A DNA stretch of 64,000 nucleotides from Cycas panzhihuaensis (Eukaryota; Cycadophyta): assembly GCA_023213395.1 (NCBI GenBank), contig CM041465.1:60209741-60273740 (forward strand), given 5' to 3'. Each line of letters opens with the position of its first letter. Position 1 is the stretch's first letter. A program made the translations under genes and the position numbers. Positions 25,801 to 35,473 of the stretch are shown piece by piece. The notes below the pieces were generated by a model that had not been told where the DNA came from, did not search any database, and worked only from the letters and a program-made list of their open reading frames with translations.

Positions 25801-27236
25801 TGCCAATAATATAAAGTTTAAAAAAATTTAAATTTATTGTATATTTTTTCAAATCCGAGGGTTTAAAGGGTTTAATCCCCTTTCACTTTCAACCCCCGGT
25901 CTCATTTAGTCATCACGTGACTGTTAGCCACTTCCAAAAAGTTTTTTAAATGTTTTTCATTTTTATTTTTTTTCAATTTTTTATTTTTCATAGAGTTATT
26001 GACGCCTTTGTTGCCATAACTTCTTACTGGCTAATTGGTTTCTGACGAAACCACCTCCATTAGATTAGAACTTTTCTGTACACCAATTTTGACTGGTCAT
26101 ATGACCAATTTGGTGCTAATTTGACCCTGTTTCGACCATTTTAACATTGGACTTTTAAAATTTCAACATTTTTCATACTGTTAACAAAATCATTTTTAGA
26201 ACTGGCTATAATTTATTACTGGTACATGTTTTTTGCCCAAATTTTTACTATAGCGATTTACATTCTATAGACTTCAATACCCACTTTTTACTTTATTTTT
26301 TTAAATTCATTTTCATTAGTAGTTTAATCGTTGAATTTAGGAATTTAGTTGTTTTTTGCCTGTTTCTTAACATTCTCCAGAAAGACACCTATTAACTTTT
26401 TTCACTATAACCTTTTCACTTTATATCAGATTTCAATTCCGTTAGCTTCGTTGGGAAGCTGACTCATTTCTCTTCATTTTGACATATTTTTTTATATATT
26501 TTGACATTATCTTCTTGAATTTCAACTTAGTCAAAGTTGAGGTACCTTATTGCCTCAAATTTGCTATTTTTTACACCTTTTTAATATATTTTTCAAAAAT
26601 TTTCAATCGAAAGTATATTGAACAATCTCATAAACAATATTTGATCCATTTTTTTCAATATTTTCTAAAAGTTAATTAGTAATTTTATGCAATTTTGACT
26701 ACCCTGCTCCTGTTAGTCCCCAAAAGGAGGTCCATACCTTTGCCTCATTCAAATCGTGATTTATTGGTACCCGTTTTCAAAACTGTTAATTTCATTGGAC
26801 TCACACCTTATTAATCTATATATTGGTAGAATTTTAAGTTATTCTAACATTATTCAATATAATTTTTAAACTGTTAAAGTTGAGCATACACGTACATCCT
26901 AATAAGCTTGTCTTTTTTCAAAATTTTTAGTTTATATCTCATTGTTTACTCAAAGTTTCTACTTGATCTTTCTACAAGCATTTTAAGTTGTTTTGAACTA
27001 GAAATTATTCATAAGGCAATATATATTTTTCTCAAAGAAAAGTTATTTTTATATAAAAAGGGAAAGTTTTTCTTACATTGAAGATTTACATTTACTCATT
27101 TGATAAATTGGTATTTTTGAAAACTCTTTATATTTTATTCTCAAAAGTTTATTTTAGTTTTGCATAAGTGAAAAAGATTTTTTAAGTTTGCTTTCAAACA
27201 CATCATTATTTTCTTATTGATTGCATTGCTTTCAAA
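25801..27236 (+). other. A2 conserved pre-gag UTR
   Basis: AT-rich non-coding DNA. Blocks such as GACTGGTCATATGACCAATT (near 26090) and TTTGGTGCTAATTTGACC match element B (near 43945). The adjacent 'tttaatccc...' block matches I and L. Confidence 0.7.
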
Positions 27237-28012
27237 ATGGCACGATTTCCCATTTTTTATGGCCATAACTTTTCACTATGGTATGACACATTGTAAACTT
27301 ACTTTATTGAACATGATCTTTTAAAGTATTTATAACAAGAATGTGACCTTAGCATTAAAGAAAATTTTAGAAAAGATAATGAAGTTTTAGGTTTTATTAT
27401 TTTGCACTATGACTGATGATGTTTTTTCACTGGTTTCTTAATTAACAACATTTATGTCTGTTTGGGATTTATTGATTTCCATTTATGGGGGAGATACCCC
27501 CAATGTATTTGATGAAACTTTTGATGAGCATATGAGACAGGTAACAGAACAGATAGATCGTGATAACAATAACCATGAGGACTCAGATCAAATGCAGGAC
27601 CACCTTGTTGCACAAGGATTTGATCCTCTATTTGAGGGGGAGCATGAAGATGAATCTTATGACATAATGAAGAATGAATCTAATGATATGACAAAGAATG
27701 AACCTGATGATATGACAGATGTTCAAAGCATAAAGATTACAAAAGTTCAAGTTCAAAGCCTTCTTAATGTTCCAGTTGACAAAGTTAAAATTACAGCTAT
27801 TCATCTACATTTGCATCAAGTTTCATCTACTTATAGTTTTTCTACATCATTCCATGATAAAGAGACATATGTGACTATAAGGGTGAGAAGAGTTGATAAA
27901 GATCAAGATCAACATTTCAAAGTTTTTTTCAAATACAAGTTTCACAAGTTCAAGGAAAAGATACAAGTGTTCACGATGATATTAAGGGGGAGAATGTTGG
28001 AGTGTAATGTCA
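27237..28012 (+). pseudogene. A2 gag-like ORF
   Basis: Starts MARFPIFYGHNFSLWYDTL (copia gag opening). After an early frame change, 210 codons are open from 27454 to 28086. Landmarks are LLISIYGGDTPNVFDETF, an acidic tail with near-repeats ESYDIMKN, ESNDMTKN, EPDDMTDV (about 27655-27725), FKVFFKYKFHKFKEK and LRGRM at the end. The last codons overlap the PPT and read into the 3' LTR. About 55% of the length is acidic or low-complexity. There is no zinc knuckle. Compared with B, it lost the first frame but kept the C-terminal half without stops. A structural protein role is inferred from the N-terminal gag motif. Confidence 0.82.
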
Positions 28013-28402
28013 TCACTCAACTCCCTCTTACCTACCAGGATTCTGCACCTCAATTTAGACATGTGATGCTCAACATGTCAAGGTAAGTTAAGGTAAGTTG
28101 AGTTGGTTTCATTTGAGTTAAGTGAATATTATTTTATTGTTATTTTGAATTCGGGGGTTGAGGAGTTTCCCTCCTCCCCCAAAACTATTTATATTATGGG
28201 GTGTACAACACTGGTGTTTTTAGATACTACATACCTTTGAGGAGATTTGTAATGCTCATTTCTACTACAATGGATTGAACAACAAGGGTTTCATGTGTTT
28301 ATGCTATTGTGATTATGATACATTGATACATTGATGCAATATTGGTTTATGGTTATTTGATATATGTTCTGTCATGTTCTCCTGATATTATTATTTCCAT
28401 CA
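27995..28402 (+). repeat. A2 3' LTR
   Basis: About 408 bp, TGTTGGAGTG...TTTCCATCA. Close to the 5' copy apart from a short 'aaggtaagtt' duplication near 28080. Confidence 0.92.
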
Positions 28403-28484
28403 TTTGGTATCAGAGCATAGTCTTGCAAACATTATTTCCTTCATTTGGTATCAGAGCATAGTTTTGCAAGTATATTTTCCAATA
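28403..28484 (+). repeat. A2 3' extension: 41-bp tandem repeat spanning LTR end, PBS and leader
   Basis: Between the 3' LTR end and the TSD lie two perfect TTTGGTATCAGAGC primer sites. Including the LTR tail, the unit ATTATTTCC(A/T)TCA + PBS + ATAGT(C/T)TTGCAA is repeated twice, about 41 bp each, with a partial third. Confidence 0.9.
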
Positions 28485-29929
28485 ATCATCAAAAATAACA
28501 CTTGGGAGCTAACAAAATTACCACCTAAGAAAAAGTCAATTGATTATATATGGCTATATAAAATAAAATTCCATGTAGATGGCATTGTCAAGCATCATAA
28601 AGCTCACCTCATAACAAAAGGTTTCAAATAATAGGAAGGGATTGACTATGATGAGACCTTTGCATCAGTAGCTAACATGACCACATTCTCTTTGGTTATA
28701 TCAATAGCAGCCAAATTCAATTGACCTGTCTACCAAATGGATGTGAAGAGTGATTTTCTTAACAGATAGCTTAAAGAAGATGTTTTTTTTAAACAACCCC
28801 TCAGTTATGTTGTTCTAGGCCAAGAACACTTAGTCTATAAACTAAAGAAAGCCCTATATAGACTCAAGTAACCACTATGTGCTTGGTACACAAAGATTAA
28901 TGCCTTTCTCATATAGCTTAGATTCAATTGTTCATCCTATAACCTAGACCTATATATTCAGGTTAAAGATAACTTGATCACAGTCATTATTCTTTATGTG
29001 GATGATCTTCCAATCATTGGTAATGACATCGAAGGTATTGCTTGGCGTCAATCAGAATTGAAAAGTAACTTTGAGATGATAGATCTTAGGTTACTCCATT
29101 ACTTCTTTAGAATTGATGTTTGGAAATAAAATATACTAATAACCTCTTACAAACTTTTAGTATGACAGAATGTAAGCCATCGTCAATTCTTATAGAAATA
29201 GGAACCAAGACAAAACTAAATAAACAAGGAAAGCCTTTTGATCCCACTTTGTACTAGCAGTTGGTTAGGAGCCTCATCTATCTCATCCACACATGACTAG
29301 ACATATCATATGTAGTCAAGATCTATTCTAAGTATATGTCACAACCTAAAGCATCCCATTAGAAAGTTACAACTAAGATCCTTAAATACATTTATAGCAC
29401 ACATTAGTTTGGTCTTGAATACAACTAAACTAACTCCCCTATCTTAAAGAGACACGTAGATGCTAATTGGGAAGGTTTCCAAGATACTTGTCACTCAACT
29501 TCAGGATATTATTTTGGCATGAACTTAGTTGTAATCTCTTGGAGCTGTAAGAAGCAACCAAATGTTGCCCTTTCCTCCATTGAAGAAGAATACAAAGTAG
29601 TTGTCCATACCACAATAGAGTTAATTTAGCTTGGAAGGATTCTCATTGAATTTTAACTTTAATAACATGCACCCACCATCCTCTATTGTGATAATCAAAG
29701 TGTGTTGAAGATGATGAAGAAACTTATTTTCCATGCCAGAACCAAGCACATTGAGGTCCATCATCACTTCATCCATAAACATGTTCAAAATGGACAAGTT
29801 GATCTCATCTAGTGACCAACTAAGGACCAAGTTGCAGACATCTTCACCAAAACGCTTGGTAAACCAAAGTTTAAGTAGTTTCAACACAACCTCGATATTA
29901 GAAGAAATGAAGCTGCCATTAAAGGAGGG
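28485..29929 (+). pseudogene. Copia A RT and RNase H (3' part of pol)
   Basis: Resumes as IIKNNTWELTKLPPKKKSID at 28485 and runs through DGIVKHHKAHLITKGFK, a VYQMDVKSDFLN motif near 28735, VYKLKKALYRLK near 28840, the catalytic LYVDDLPIIGN near 28995 (YVDD intact), FEMIDLRLLHYFFRIDVW near 29070, then degenerate RNase H ending in DIFTKTLGKPKFK-like sequence near 29835. The PPT and 3' LTR follow. Stops and frameshifts are spread throughout. Confidence 0.9.
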
Positions 29930-30320
29930 TGTTAAAACATTATCAAACGACACCTTCATTTCATTATATTTTATGCATATTATATATATTATATACTTTA
30001 GGGGACCCTCAATATAAATTTAATCATGTTTTATATTCATGTCATGTCTGTTATATGTGCCACTTAGTCGGCCCATTGTATTATTGAAAATCTTAGTGGG
30101 GTGCTTATAAATTAAGCCCTACAGTATTCATTTATATATGATTTTTGAGTATGTGTGGAAGCTCTACTAGTTTGGAGCCTTACGTGGTAACCAATTCACC
30201 CATGAACGTTGATTTATCTTTTCTCTACTCTTATTTCACATGTTTATTGTATTATTATGATAATTTAGCTTGTTTTATACTAGGAGCACATAGATTCTTA
30301 GATCTTGGATGATTTTATTA
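29930..30320 (+). repeat. Copia A 3' LTR
   Basis: 391 bp, TGTTAAAACATTA...GATTTTATTA. Same length as the 5' copy. TSD GTGCC follows. Confidence 0.93.
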
Positions 30321-30325
30321 GTGCC

Positions 30326-30650
30326 CTATAAAATTACAATTCAAAATCATCCACATCCTACAATAGAACATCACTTGATAAATAGATAGATTACTCTCTC
30401 CATTGATCACAAAGAAGCATACTAAAAATAACTTTAGAATAAACCCTTAACAAATGAATACACTCATAGTTTTATAGCCTAATTAGGGCAAAAAATAAGC
30501 TTAAACTAAGGCTCCGATACTACTTATTTAATACCTAACTCTAATAGACTTAGATCTTACTCAATATATGGCTTCATATAGAACTAAAACCCTAGCTCTA
30601 ATACTACTTATAGAAAGTAGGGTATAAGCAAAGATAGCTCTGATACCACT
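30326..30650 (-). other. J leader with three PBS-like sites
   Basis: Non-coding. PBS-like complements lie near 30512 (ggctccgatacta), 30593 (agctctaatacta) and 30636 (agctctgatacca). The last is adjacent to the 5' LTR and perfect. Confidence 0.65.
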
Positions 30651-30974
30651 TGTTAGACATAAATGCATAAACAGGTCCAAGATCATATAAGATTATGAAA
30701 TATAAAAACATATATGTGAATAAATAAAAGAATAATATGTACAAACATATAACACAAGCTACTTAAGGGAAATGATTAGTTCTAATTGTATTATGCCAAA
30801 CCAATACATATTTATAGTACATATTACGATATGGTTATCTAAACATAATTTAGGAGCCACTTGATCAACTAATGACCTATAACATAAAGAAGTGTACGCA
30901 TCATGACCTTCTAGTATACATCAAAGGGGTAATCACATCAATTTAATATTGTCATGGGTTAACATTACCTAATA
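30651..30974 (-). repeat. J 5' LTR
   Basis: 324 bp, TGTTAGACATAAATGC...CATTACCTAATA. Pairs with 15042-15343. Confidence 0.8.
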
Positions 30975-31781
30975 AGAAGATGTTACCTCTACCTCAAACC
31001 TTAGGGGGCTTTGCCCAGCCATGGGTGTTGATTAGACAGCTTAAGTTTTTTATTAATTGATTGATACATAGGTTAAAGTAAAGACTCATTATCTCTCTAG
31101 CAAGTTTCATGGGTATGGGTATATATTAACAACTCTAAGGGCACACATCATTCTAAAATGGATGAATCACTTAGTTAGCTAACCAATCATTCATTTTCAT
31201 GTGAAAATCACCAATTACATTTCTTCCTTTTATTGATAATCATTGAATTCTATTCTATAAGATCGATGTGGATGTATAAGTCTTATTTATAGACTTGTTG
31301 TAGTGATAAACTATTCAAAAGATTTTTTAGGAACTTTATTCTTTCTCCCACTTTTATCATTATATAAGTGCCAATTACCTTAGGTCTTGCCATGAGAATT
31401 AGCATTATTTACATCTAAATAATAAAATAAATAACAACTAGAGGATAAGAAGAGAAAAAAAAGTGCTCTAATTTATAATTCCTACAAACAAAAACTTCCT
31501 ATAGTATAGGCCCCATACTAATGCCAAAATCAATTTAGTGGGCTTCATTTACGTCTACTATAATCATCCTAAAAAGATAAGATGATTATCCATTTCAAGC
31601 TTTTAACATAAAGTAAAGAAGGCATTCACTAACTCAATTAACGTATGAATCATGATAGAAATACTTGATGTATATATCACTAAAGAAAACTCTCTATACC
31701 AAATGTCATTATCGTTTAAATACATTTTAAATAGTTGTAGGCTATATATATAAATAATGGCATCTTTGAGAACCAAATATA
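30975..31781. other. K internal sequence, no gene recognised
   Basis: Non-coding, AT-rich. Ends in the left TSD of element L (ATATA, 31777-31781). Confidence 0.5.
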
Positions 31782-32061
31782 TGTTGGGTGTAATACTCAA
31801 TTCCATTAGCCCTTTGTAAACTCTCTCTATCTTGTGTATTCTATATTAGAGTTGTGGGCCACTTTGATATGTGCGCCACCTCTAAGTAGTCCAATGGGGT
31901 TCTTTCTCTAGTGGTGAGGTTGTACTATAAGTATGTACTCTTACTTGTTCATAATTGAGTTTTGGCCAATTCTCCAACATGGTGTGTATTCATGCGTATA
32001 CTTCATCTTTTGTTGCTCACCATTAGGGTTTGATATGCTTGTCAAATTACTAATCCTAACA
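31782..32061 (+). repeat. Element L 5' LTR
   Basis: About 280 bp, TGTTGGGTG...CCTAACA, directly followed by PBS TGGTATCAGAGCC. Boundaries were set by the TSD and PBS. Confidence 0.7.
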
Positions 32062-32600
32062 TGGTATCAGAGCCCAAGGTTCAACCCTTGGAGGCCTTTC
32101 TTGCAAATCCTAGTACATGTCATTTCTGTGTTTTGAGCTTTCAAGCTTTAAAAATTTTTTGATGTGCCTGTTTCGTGACTTCGTCAAGTTGAAGATCATT
32201 TCAAGTTATATCTGATGCATATTTTGTTATGGGACTGATATCAAGTTTGAAGGGCTATTTTGATGATAAGGAGATTTGTTTTCAAGCTGTTTTTTGAAAT
32301 TTTGTAGTTTGAAGCTTTGTTGATCTTTCGATGGACATTTTCTCTACATGTGGTACCACAATAAATTTGCATGCAGGTGAAAATCCACGAAATCTTATGT
32401 TCTGATTCCAATTACTGGAGGACCATCTCCGTTGCACGTCAGTGGACAATAATGCAACTAGGATCATTGACAGCAGTTGTGTGAGTTCTTCTTGGCCAGG
32501 AGCAACTCTATTTCAAAGTATTTTTTGCAGATCTATGTGGATAAAGGTCATATTTTTGTATTAATATGTACTCATCTTATGTGGAAAATATTCAAAAATT
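32062..32600 (+). other. Element L PBS and leader
   Basis: PBS at 32062-32074, then non-coding leader. A GCAGATCTATGT motif at about 32527 resembles the leader motif of A2 and B. Confidence 0.6.
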
Positions 32601-32679
32601 TTGTATTCAAGGCCTTCAAATTTGGCCTATATTCTTATGTATTTTTCAAAAAAAAAAAAAGAAAAAGAAAACTGCCATG

Positions 32680-32850
32680 AATTGTGGTGTTTGAGTTGGA
32701 CTCTGGTGACTGCTAATAGGCCTCTTGCTCTTGAGCTTCTTTGTCTGAAAAACTGTTCATCTGATAAGTTGTTTACTTGGGGAGATGGGGATAAAGGTTG
32801 GCTTGGGCACAGAGACAAGGGATCCGTTTTTTCCAACTTGTGTAGCATAC
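32680..32850 (+). pseudogene. Captured RCC1-repeat gene fragment
   Basis: One frame reads TANRPLALELLCLKN and then DKLFTWGDGDKGWLGHRDKG (about 32760-32820). The LFTWGDGDKG.LGH.DK core is the hallmark of RCC1 propeller repeats, and this variant resembles plant RCC1 proteins of the PH-RCC1-FYVE (PRAF) type. Only about one repeat is present, out of seven in a full propeller. It lies in the sense direction of element L, upstream of the aminopeptidase piece with a short gap. A poly-A-like run (32647-32670) precedes it. The parent gene is inferred only to family level. The fragment cannot encode a functional propeller. Confidence 0.65.
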
Positions 32851-32865
32851 ATTTTTGTGTTTGAG

Positions 32866-33600
32866 CTAAACATGGTTGCCATACACGATTTTCTTTGAGG
32901 GCAATGGAGAACTATGGTTTGGTCACATATCGAGAATCGCTTTGCTTTATGATGAACAGCATTCTGCAGTTGCAAAGGGTTGCAATTGTTGTGACACATG
33001 AGGTAGCACATCAACGGTTTGGAAATCTGGTTACAATGGAATGGTGGACTTGCACGTGGCTTAATGAGGGTTTTGCAACTTGGGTTAGCTATTTGGCGTG
33101 ATTACTTATTTCCGTGTTGGAAAATATGGACTCAGCTCATTGACCAAACAATGGAGGCTTTTAGGTTGGATGGTCTCATCGAATCGCACCCTATTGAGGT
33201 GGAGGTATCCCATGCTCATGAAATTGATGAAATTTTCGATGCTATAAGCTATCAAAAAGGAGTTTCTATTATCCGCATGCTTGAGAGCTACCTTGGAGCC
33301 CATACTTTCCAGAAAAGCCGTGTTTCCTATATGCTTGCAAAAATACAAAGACTAAAGATTTATGGGCTGTCCTTGTGGAAGAGTCTAGGGAACCTGTGCA
33401 AGAGCTAATGGAGCCTTGGACAAGGCAGAAAGGATATCCAATGATTTATGCAAAATTGAAAGGCGAAAGTTTGGATTTGGAGCAGTCCCGTTTTTTGTCA
33501 ACAATGGGTTGTGCCTATAACTTGGTGCTATGGCTCACTTGATACTCAGAAAGCGCCTTGTTACAAGGAAAGGTTGGAAGTTTCACCATCGTGTGTGATA
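32866..33600 (+). pseudogene. Captured M1 aminopeptidase fragment (plant APM1-like), intronless
   Basis: Continuous homology, with a few frame breaks, to the catalytic domain of puromycin-sensitive/APM1-type zinc aminopeptidases: [13 protein letters not shown] (the GAMEN exopeptidase motif with G to R, 32894-32935), [18 protein letters not shown] (HExxH zinc motif, near 32995-33050), [15 protein letters not shown] (third zinc ligand Glu, near 33053-33100), then KIWTQLIDQTMEAFRLDG, ESHPIEVEVSHAHEIDEIFD, VSIIRMLESYLGAHTFQKS, EPVQELMEPWTRQKGYP and LEQSRFLST, ending near 33560. One frameshift follows SYLA and a deletion follows QKSRVSYM. No intron-like interruption is visible over about 230 codons, which suggests a cDNA origin. 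The piece lies in sense within element L and covers about a quarter of a typical enzyme. Confidence 0.88.
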
Positions 33601-34471
33601 CCTTCTCAAAAGATTTTAGTGACTGAGTGACTTATTAGAGCAAGACTCAAGCTTGAAATTACGGATGGAGTATGCTGCTGCAAGGCTACCACGACGGCGA
33701 CCGCAAACACCCTTCATAGCAACTCATAGACACGCACATTCATGGCGGCCCTATGCTCCTCGACTGCAGACACTGCACACTATGGCGGCATGGCGTGAAG
33801 GAAAATTGTTTGAAACCCTAACGCTTTAGGGCATTTGAATCGTTTCATTATAAGTTCGATTTTTTTTGGGCGGACGTGAACTTGACTTTAAAAGGGGGTT
33901 AATTTTTTTTTGTGTTGAAATTTTGGATTTAATTATATTGAAAACTCTTTTCAAATCCGTTTAGCCCCTCATCACTTTAGTCCCTGGTCATATGGAGGCT
34001 TAATCGACTGCCGACTTATGAAGGGGGCTAACCTCCTATTTCATCTTTTTTCAGCATTATTAAAGGGTACTTGTCACGTTTTTGACTGTATCTTAAGATT
34101 GGGAGGTCCGATTTCGATTCAAATGCATTGCGTTGGATCCGTAATGAGAGAGATTTCATTGTGGTCATTTGACACATTTTGGAGCTGTTTTCATGGAGAT
34201 TTTTAAGTTCAAAGTCACAAGTTCCTATTTATCTTCATTTTTTCTCAGTTTCTTCAGGCACATATTGTATTTTCAAGGTTTTCTTGATGTAATGTACCCC
34301 GAATGGGGGGGATGACATGTACTATGGACTTCGTTTTAGCTCTTGAAGAACCCATTGTGATCATATTGTACTTCATTTATGAGAGAGAGTCACATGTGCT
34401 ACATAAGTCACATATCATTTTCAGTCATGTAAAAATTTCAAATGCTGGTTATTTTTGCCCTAATCCTAACA
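33601..34471 (+). other. Element L 3' region: GC-richer segment, UTR-like block, PPT-like tract and terminus
   Basis: 33650-33830 is GC-richer than its surroundings and unrecognised. The block 33940-34200 ('tttaaaagggggtt', 'taaagggtacttgtcac') resembles the pre-gag UTR of I and A2. A PPT-like run is at 34301-34311. No gag ORF. Confidence 0.5.
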
Positions 34472-34476
34472 ATATA

Positions 34477-35129
34477 TGGGAATAACTAGCATTCTATGCA
34501 CCTCATCAAATATAGCAAACACAACCAGTATGCTCCCCTTAGTAGACTACTTTAAGTAGATTGAATAACAAACACCAAGACCTTATCTTCTAAGTGAACT
34601 AAAAATGGATAAGCTAGTAGACCCATTTACTAAACTAAAGTACTAAAATAGATTTAAATCAAACTTCAAATTTTTAATATTTTCAAACATAAATAGGGAG
34701 GCACTTGGTAAGATTTTTCATAATAACTAAAACTCGCAAAAAAAAAAAAAACATCAAACTAAAAAATCTTAGCATAAATTCTATTCTCATCCTTTTAAAA
34801 AATAGTCCCATATTTTGAGAAGCTAGAATGGTTAGTCTTATGGCTCTCCTTATTTATAGACCTTCATTTTAAATTGTTCTCCTTATAGTTTTAAATTTGC
34901 AGCTCCAAATCTTACAACTTCTTCACATCCATTTTTAGCATTTGACATGAAAAAAACTTCTTGTTTAACATATAAATCCTCCATAGTATAATGAAAAAAT
35001 TTGCTATAAAATGTAACTATGACATTTGCTTTTGACAAAATAATCCTAGTTATAAGATAATCGGCTTAGTGTGAGGGTTTCTCATAATCAAATATATGAT
35101 CCCTTAAGCAATCAAAACTCATTCCCTAA
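34477..35129 (-). other. K leader region
   Basis: Non-coding DNA between L and the K PBS. The PBS TGGTATCAGAGC is on the minus strand at 35130-35141. Confidence 0.55.
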
Positions 35130-35143
35130 GCTCTGATACCAAA

Positions 35144-35468
35144 TATTAGGTATGGTATATGAAGGATACCGCATCTTAAAGAGGAGGAATGCAAGACAAT
35201 AAGATATGAACAAAATGCATAGTTATGTCCTCTATTAGTTTACAAAATATACATATATATAGAATGCTCACACATGTGTGAGATCTTATAAAGTGAATAA
35301 TTATGTGCTCTAAATGGATTTAGTATACGTATTAAGATGTCCACTTGCACACATTTCATAGTGATTACAATATAATAATCAAAAAATATTCGAGGGTTAC
35401 ATGACCATGAAGAGGGATTCCAGAAAATCACTAATGAATTAAACATTAATGTGAATTTACACCCAACA
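35144..35468 (-). repeat. K 5' LTR
   Basis: 325 bp, TATTAGGTATGG...TACACCCAACA. Pairs with 2829-3149. TSD TTCAA follows at 35469-35473. Confidence 0.87.
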
Positions 35469-35473
35469 TTCAA

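Larger units (their letters stand above)
22679..28484 (+). mobile_element. Element A2: gag-only copia-like element with CpG-rich cassette
   Basis: A 5.8-kb insertion in copia A, same strand. Perfect TSD ATCAT (22674-22678 and 28485-28489). Removing it rejoins the host RT as EEMNFI|IKNNTWEL. LTRs are 22679-23076 and 27995-28402. PPT AAGGGGGAGAA is at 27984-27994. The 5' PBS is altered (TTTGGTATCGTGAGG). Internal order: T-rich leader with AGATCT motifs, 1.6-kb CpG-rich cassette, conserved UTR, gag ORF. No PR, IN, RT or RNase H. The 3' end extends 82 bp past the LTR and holds two perfect PBS copies. LTRs and gag match element B closely. Confidence 0.93.
17058..30320 (+). mobile_element. Copia A: full-length, decayed Ty1/copia element
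   Basis: Two 391-bp LTRs (17058-17448 and 29930-30320) with flanks GTGCA and GTGCC (TSD with one change). PBS TGGTATTAGAGC at 17449-17460. PPT AAAGGAGGG at 29921-29929. Gag, protease, integrase, RT and RNase H appear in canonical order, interrupted at the start of RT by gag-only element A2 (22679-28484). It is inserted in non-coding element J and belongs to the same family as copia N. Length without A2 is about 7.5 kb. Confidence 0.93.
15042..30974 (-). mobile_element. Element J: non-coding LTR retrotransposon carrying copia A
   Basis: LTRs at 15042-15343 and 30651-30974 are related along their length. In minus orientation the right copy is the 5' LTR, with a PBS (complement of GCTCTGATACCA) next to it. 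The left copy is the 3' LTR, preceded by a purine-rich PPT (AAGAGGGGAATA, complement of about 15341-15352). Without copia A the internal part is 15344-17052 plus 30326-30650, about 2 kb with no gag or pol. The left boundary is unusual because J-type leader continues beyond the LTR, so no TSD was established. Family class: LARD-like non-autonomous. Confidence 0.65.
31782..34471 (+). mobile_element. Element L: retroelement carrying two host gene fragments
   Basis: Starts with an LTR-like TGTTGGGTGTAATACTC...CTAATCCTAACA (31782-32061) followed directly by a perfect PBS TGGTATCAGAGCC (32062-32074). Ends ...CCTAATCCTAACA at 34471. ATATA flanks both ends (31777-31781 and 34472-34476). After the leader come sense-strand fragments of an RCC1-repeat protein and an M1 aminopeptidase, then a GC-richer stretch and a UTR resembling those of A2, B and I. 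There is no gag, although a PPT-like GAATGGGGGGG lies at 34301-34311. The 159 bp after that PPT do not align with the 5' LTR beyond the last dozen bases, so the 3' end is abnormal or recombined. Confidence 0.72.

Noticed and set aside
32895-33408. M1 aminopeptidase segment as a functional host gene
   Set aside because: It lacks most of the protein, has frameshifts, has G to R in GAMEN, and lies inside a retroelement with a TSD.
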